DNA of 64,000 nucleotides from Kibdelosporangium persicum (GTDB lineage: Bacteria; Actinomycetota; Actinomycetes; Mycobacteriales; Pseudonocardiaceae): the NCBI RefSeq assembly GCF_013280595.1, contig NZ_JAAATY010000001.1, positions 27,811 through 91,810 on the forward strand. Reading direction: 5' to 3'. A program made the translations under genes and the position numbers. Under the pieces are notes generated by a model, which saw only the letters and a list, made by a program, of their open reading frames with translations, did no database searches and was not told where the DNA came from. Shown piece by piece: positions 60,418 to 64,000 of the stretch (its first letter is position 1; every line of letters starts with the position of its first letter).

Positions 60418-61619
60418 CCACGCCACCGGCGAAGCGTTCCGTCCTCCGAAACCCCGCTTTCCTCCGGCTTTGGCTGGCGACGACCGCGTCCAGCGTCGCG
60501 ACATGGGCGTTGCCGTTCATCCTTGGCCTGGCCGTCCTCGAACGGACCCTGACCGCGAGCGCGCTCGGGATCGTGCTCGCGGCGCGGATGGCCGGTTTCC
60601 TGGTGGCCGTCCCGGTCGGCGGTGTGCTGGCGGACCGGTATTCCCGGCGCGGCATCGTGTTCTGGTCCGGTGTCCTGTCGATCGTGAGCACACCGCTGAT
60701 CGCGTACGGCGGATTGCCGCTGATGGCCTGCGCCGCGGTGGTGCTCGGCGCGGGCCAGGGCGCGTGCCGCCCGGCGTTCCAGGCGCTGACTGCCGACGTC
60801 GTGGACGCTTCCCAACGGCAGCAGGCGAATGCGGCCATGACCTTCGCGGTCCGCGTGTCCACCCTGATCGCGCCGGGAGTGACCGCTCTGCTGGCTTCGG
60901 TGGTGACCACGTCCGGCCTGTTGCTGGGCACCTGCGTGCTGTGGCTGATCGTCGCGCTCTGCCCGCCGCGCGGCGCCCGGCACGTGGGTCGTGAACGCGA
61001 CAAGCTGCACCGGGAATTCCTTGACGGACTCAGGGAAGCACGCAGGCACCCGTGGTTCCTCGCCGGGCTCGCCGCGTTGACCATGACCGCGGCGTTGGGG
61101 CAGTCGTCGATCGCGATCGCGCTGCCGTTGGTCAGCCGCGACCGCTACGGCACCGAAGCGGTCCTGGCGGCGGGCATGACCGCGTACTCGATCGGTGCCT
61201 TGCTGGGTGCGTTGGTCGTCGCCCGCTGGCGGCCGCGAAACCAGGGCTGGGTGGCCCTAGCCGGGCTCTCCCTGTTCGGTTTCGCGCCGCTGAGCATGCT
61301 CTTCCCGGTGCACCCAGCGGTGATCGTCGCGGCCTTCGTGGCCGTGGGGATCGGCATCGAACTGTTCAACGTGCCGTGGTTCACCGCCACCCAGCGGGAG
61401 GTCGCCCCGGGCAAACTGGCCCGGGTGTCCTCATTGGACTTCCTGGTCTCCTACGGCCTCGCGCCCGTCGGCCTGGCCGCCATCGCCCCCTCCATCGACG
61501 CCTTCGGCTTGACCGCTGTGCTTGTCGTGTGCGCCGCGATGTGCTTCCTCGCGCCCGCCGCGGCGGCGCTCGTCCCCAGTTCACGGCACCTGTCGGTCAC
61601 GACTCCGCGATCCGCTTGA
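60414..61619 (+). CDS. Major facilitator superfamily transporter
   Basis: A 401-residue protein with about 12 membrane helices: SVLRNPAFLRLWLATTASSVATW, the MFS motif A-like GGVLADRYSRRGIVF, GAGQGACRPAFQALTADVV, and a shorter second half. This group includes drug exporters. It is co-translated with the upstream amidotransferase-like gene. Its 3' end overlaps the convergent ArsR gene by 23 bp. Confidence 0.92.
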   Translation: MTTPPAKRSVLRNPAFLRLWLATTASSVATWALPFILGLAVLERTLTASALGIVLAARMAGFLVAVPVGGVLADRYSRRGIVFWSGVLSIVSTPLIAYGGLPLMACAAVVLGAGQGACRPAFQALTADVVDASQRQQANAAMTFAVRVSTLIAPGVTALLASVVTTSGLLLGTCVLWLIVALCPPRGARHVGRERDKLHREFLDGLREARRHPWFLAGLAALTMTAALGQSSIAIALPLVSRDRYGTEAVLAAGMTAYSIGALLGALVVARWRPRNQGWVALAGLSLFGFAPLSMLFPVHPAVIVAAFVAVGIGIELFNVPWFTATQREVAPGKLARVSSLDFLVSYGLAPVGLAAIAPSIDAFGLTAVLVVCAAMCFLAPAAAALVPSSRHLSVTTPRSA

Positions 61620-61911
61620 TCGTGGCCAGGCGGCGGTCCCATTCGGCGGCGAGGCCGGCCATCCAGTCGGCCGTGGCGGCGAGCCGGTCCGACTTGACCG
61701 AGTAGCGCACCTCGCGACCCTGACGGCCGCCGTCGACCAGACCGGCCTGTTGCAGCACGGCGAGGTGCTTGACGATCGCCTGCCTGGTCACCGGGACGTC
61801 GGTGGCCAGCGTGGTGGCGGTGGCCTCGCCGCGTGTGGCGAGGGCGTCCAGGAGGCGTCGACGGGTCGGATCCGCCAGCGCTGCCAGCACCTCGTCGACA
61901 CCGTTGGTCAT
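61597..61911 (-). CDS. ArsR family regulator
   Basis: A 104-residue winged-helix repressor: VLAALADPTRRRLLDALATRGEATATTLATDVPVTRQAIVKHLAVLQQAGLV and YSVKSDRLAATADWMAGL. It lacks the ArsR metal-binding Cys motif (no ELCVCDL), so it probably senses something else. It is 12 bp after the SRPBCC gene and, with it, forms the common ArsR/AHSA1 pair. Confidence 0.92.
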   Translation of the reverse strand: MTNGVDEVLAALADPTRRRLLDALATRGEATATTLATDVPVTRQAIVKHLAVLQQAGLVDGGRQGREVRYSVKSDRLAATADWMAGLAAEWDRRLATIKRIAES

Positions 61912-61923
61912 CGTCCGCTCCTG

Positions 61924-62349
61924 TCAGGCTTCGACGTACGCACGCAGTTCGTCGAGTTCGATGCGCCATCCTTCCGTGTTCTGCTTCAGCGACAGCTCCT
62001 GATCCCGCTCCAGCGTGGTGAACCCGCTCTCGACGACCCGCAGCCGCGTGCCGCCGCCCTCTTCGGACAGGATGAACTCGACCCGCGTCTGGTTGCCCGA
62101 CGTGGGATCGGTGTCCTCGGGACGCGCCCACCAGTAGGCGAACCGGTGTGGCGGCTCGACCGCCTCGACCTTGCCGCGGAACCGGCCGTACTCGGTCCAG
62201 CCGAACACGATCGCGCCGCCCGGCCGCAGATCGATCTCGGCCTCCTGGCCGAACCACTCCTTGACGTGCTTGTCCTCGGTCAGCGCCGACCACACCTTCT
62301 CGATCGGCGCGGCGATGGTGATGTCGCGCTCGATGGTGTCCGCAACCAT
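61924..62349 (-). CDS. SRPBCC/AHSA1-like protein
   Basis: A 141-residue START-like fold: IERDITIAAPIEKVWSALTEDKHVKEWFG, then PGGAIVFGWTEYGRFRGKVEAVEPPHRFAY and GTRLRVVESGFTTL. It may bind a hydrophobic ligand. GGAGGCAGTC precedes the ATG at 62349. Two GCAAC-N6-GTTGC operators lie 22-72 bp upstream. Confidence 0.9.
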   Translation of the reverse strand: MVADTIERDITIAAPIEKVWSALTEDKHVKEWFGQEAEIDLRPGGAIVFGWTEYGRFRGKVEAVEPPHRFAYWWARPEDTDPTSGNQTRVEFILSEEGGGTRLRVVESGFTTLERDQELSLKQNTEGWRIELDELRAYVEA

Positions 62350-62367
62350 GACTGCCTCCTCCGTCTG

Positions 62368-62389
62368 TGTGCAACTTGATGGTTGCACA
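62368..62389. promoter_or_regulatory. ArsR-type operator 1
   Basis: TGTGCAAC-ttgatg-GTTGCACA, 8-bp perfect arms, 19 bp before the SRPBCC start. A second copy with the same spacing follows at 62405. Confidence 0.85.
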
Positions 62390-62404
62390 TCGGCGCGGTG
62401 AGGC

Positions 62405-62420
62405 GCAACTCCCGGGTTGC
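62405..62420. promoter_or_regulatory. ArsR-type operator 2
   Basis: GCAAC-tcccgg-GTTGC repeats the core and spacing of operator 1; the core starts are 34 bp apart. It lies between the divergent SRPBCC and decarboxylase genes. Confidence 0.8.
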
Positions 62421-62500
62421 ACGTAACGGGCCGGGGGCATGGCTGGTGTCGTCGCCGGTGCCGCCTTGTAGTTTGGCTCCACACGAGACGGGAGTCGGGG

Positions 62501-63853
62501 ATGGATCTGCGGCGGGCGTTGAGCCGTGTGCTGGACAACCATCGCAAGTGGGCGGAGCAGTTCGGCGACATGCCCGAACACGTTTCACTGCAGGTGAGTG
62601 ACGCTCAGGTCGAGGCCGTGCTGGACGTCCTGTCGGGACGGCTGACCGACAACTATCCCTTCTTCCACCCGCGCTACGCCGGTCAGATGCTCAAGCCGCC
62701 GCACCCTGCCGCGGTCGCGGGCTACGTCGCCGCCATGCTGATCAACCCGAACAACCACGCCCTCGACGGCGGACCGGCGACCGCGAAGATGGAGCGGGAG
62801 GTCGTGGGGCAGCTGGCGACGATGTTCGGGTACGGCGAGCATCTCGGGCACCTGACGTCGAGCGGCACCATCGCCAACCTCGAAGCCCTTTTTGTGGCAC
62901 GGGAATCCCATCCTGGCAAAGGTGTGGCGTTCAGTGTGGACAGTCACTACACGCACGGCCGGATGTGCGGTGTGCTCGGCATCGAGGGGACGAAGGTCGG
63001 GGTGGACAGTGCCGGCCGGATGGACCTCGACGACCTGGAGAAGGTCCTGCGGACCGGGAAGATCGGCACGGTCGTGGCCACGGCGGGCACGACCGGTCTC
63101 GGGGCGATCGACCCCGTGCACGAGATCCTTGCCGTGGCGCGGAAGTATGACGTCCGGGTGCATGTGGACGCCGCGTACGGCGGGTTCTTCATCCTGGTCG
63201 ACGACCTTGATCCGGCGCCGTGGCAGGCCATCGGGGACTGTGACTCCATTGTGGTCGATCCACACAAGCACGGTCTTCAGCCCTACGGCTGCGGGGCGGT
63301 GTTGTTCCGTGATCCGTCCGTCGGCCGGTTCTACCTGCACGACTCGCCCTACACGTACTTCACCTCCGATGATCTGCATCTCGGGGAGATCAGCCTGGAG
63401 TGTTCCCGGGCCGGTGCCGCGGCGGCCGCGCTGTGGCTGACGTTCCAGCTCATTCCGCCCACTGTGGACGGTCTCGGCGCGGTGCTCGCCGCCGGGCGGC
63501 GCGCGGCGAGCCGGTGGGCCGACATCATCGACGCCAGTGCCGAGCTGACCTTGTACCAGCGGCCTGAGCTGGACATCGTCGGCTACTTCGGCACCGCGGA
63601 CTCGATCAGCGAGATCGACGAGACCTCGCGGCGGGTCATGCGCGAGGGGATGTCCGCGGACAGCGAGCCGGTGTTCCTCAGCGTGTTGTCCGTCAGCCGG
63701 GAGGACTTCCGCCGGCGTCACCCGGAGGTGACCGCCGACGCCGACCGGGCCAGGGTGCTGCGCAGCGTGCTGATGAAGCCGGAGTCCGAGCTCTACCTCG
63801 ACACACTGCACGCGCGGGTGATCGATCTGGTGACTAGGTGTATGAGGCCATGA
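62501..63853 (+). CDS. PLP-dependent decarboxylase (aromatic amino acid/glutamate type)
   Basis: A 450-residue group-II decarboxylase. HVDAAYGGFF (Asp223 binding the PLP nitrogen) and VVDPHKHGLQPYGCG (Lys256 Schiff-base lysine) are seen, with LTSSGTIANLEAL and FFHPRYAGQM earlier. The substrate is probably an aromatic or other L-amino acid. ATG 62501 follows GGGAG-like sequence; an earlier frame extension is unlikely. The last 20 bp overlap the minus-strand IS481-type transposase, and the end of the protein (TRCMRP) may come from the insertion. Confidence 0.92.
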   Translation: MDLRRALSRVLDNHRKWAEQFGDMPEHVSLQVSDAQVEAVLDVLSGRLTDNYPFFHPRYAGQMLKPPHPAAVAGYVAAMLINPNNHALDGGPATAKMEREVVGQLATMFGYGEHLGHLTSSGTIANLEALFVARESHPGKGVAFSVDSHYTHGRMCGVLGIEGTKVGVDSAGRMDLDDLEKVLRTGKIGTVVATAGTTGLGAIDPVHEILAVARKYDVRVHVDAAYGGFFILVDDLDPAPWQAIGDCDSIVVDPHKHGLQPYGCGAVLFRDPSVGRFYLHDSPYTYFTSDDLHLGEISLECSRAGAAAAALWLTFQLIPPTVDGLGAVLAAGRRAASRWADIIDASAELTLYQRPELDIVGYFGTADSISEIDETSRRVMREGMSADSEPVFLSVLSVSREDFRRRHPEVTADADRARVLRSVLMKPESELYLDTLHARVIDLVTRCMRP

Positions 63854-64000
63854 CGTTGGTGACGCCGGTGCGCAGCCGGGTGGCTGGTGGCTGGTTTCCG
63901 GCGGCAGTGTGGGGTCGATGGTAGTTGTAGTGCACATTCCAGACCGTGAGGGCGGTTGTGCGTTGTTGTTCGCTGGTCCAGGTGCGGGCGTAGAGGAATT
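63834..64000 (-). mobile_element. IS481-type transposase, C-terminal part (cut by window edge)
   Basis: The minus strand reads FLYARTWTSEQQRTTALTVW, then NVHYNYHRPHTAAGNQPPA and RTGVTNVMASYT before a stop. This is the typical C-terminus of IS481-family integrase-type transposases (W-x-YN-RPHTA). The rest lies beyond the right edge. The stop falls inside the end of the decarboxylase gene, so the element probably inserted there. Confidence 0.88.

Overview
This window is very GC-rich DNA with near-universal G or C in third codon positions, frequent GTG starts, tightly coupled genes (ATGA and GTGA overlaps), Ku, SARP/BTAD, ECF sigma and zf-HC2 genes, and many LysR, TetR and Lrp regulators. This suggests a filamentous actinomycete; the gene mix and repeat types fit the Pseudonocardiales (Amycolatopsis/Kibdelosporangium-like), but that placement is inference. 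It is chromosomal accessory and housekeeping DNA. No rRNA, tRNA, CRISPR array, phage or complete conjugative element was recognised.

Layout. 1-3.3 kb: a histidine kinase cut by the left edge, an ABC-2 exporter and a membrane protein on the minus strand. 3.5-7.4 kb: quinone-oxidoreductase-like enzyme, SigC-like ECF sigma factor, GNAT protein, pirin, and a LysE exporter with divergent Lrp regulator. 7.4-8.3 kb: a decayed IS3 element. 8.4-10.9 kb: secreted cyclophilin, secreted sialidase and a tyrosine-phosphatase-like protein. 10.9-15.4 kb: a minus-strand cassette of GCS2-type carboxylate-amine ligase, ATP-grasp ligase and two serine esterases, which looks like an uncharacterised amide or peptide pathway. 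15.7-18.0 kb: TetR regulator and a luciferase-like monooxygenase/FMN reductase pair. 18.1-19.7 kb: membrane-anchored beta-propeller.

19.9-25.6 kb: a plus-strand operon that reads as arginine to ornithine to putrescine to homospermidine, headed by an unrecognised 378-residue protein and followed by an EamA transporter. 25.7-29.1 kb: minus-strand operon of a zinc-finger anti-sigma-like protein, an FAD-type protein, a membrane protein and an FHA protein. 29.2-33.0 kb: antiporter, SARP-type regulator, ECF sigma factor and two more zinc-finger anti-sigma-like paralogues. 34.2-37.3 kb: a coupled receiver-phosphatase, CHASE3-type histidine kinase and receiver trio.

37.3-47.7 kb: secreted amidohydrolase, NmrA-like protein, SDR/TetR pair with three predicted operators around a seven-unit 22-bp modular repeat array, VOC protein, SDR, Ku, CsbD, Ppx/GppA, secreted M14 peptidase, alpha/beta hydrolase and TetR. 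47.7-50.5 kb: chloramphenicol-phosphotransferase-like gene, a gene-poor stretch, a small membrane protein/GntR pair and an Lrp regulator. 50.7-54.1 kb: a fused indolepyruvate ferredoxin oxidoreductase. 54.4-64.0 kb: RDD protein, secreted subtilase with an altered oxyanion residue, DesKR-like two-component pair, LysR, glutamine-amidotransferase-like/MFS pair, ArsR/SRPBCC pair with two operators, a PLP decarboxylase, and the end of an IS481-type transposase cut by the right edge.

A 46-52 bp near-perfect palindrome (arms CTCGTGAGTG...CACTCACGAG) occurs five times, always between genes, and is the main dispersed repeat of the window.
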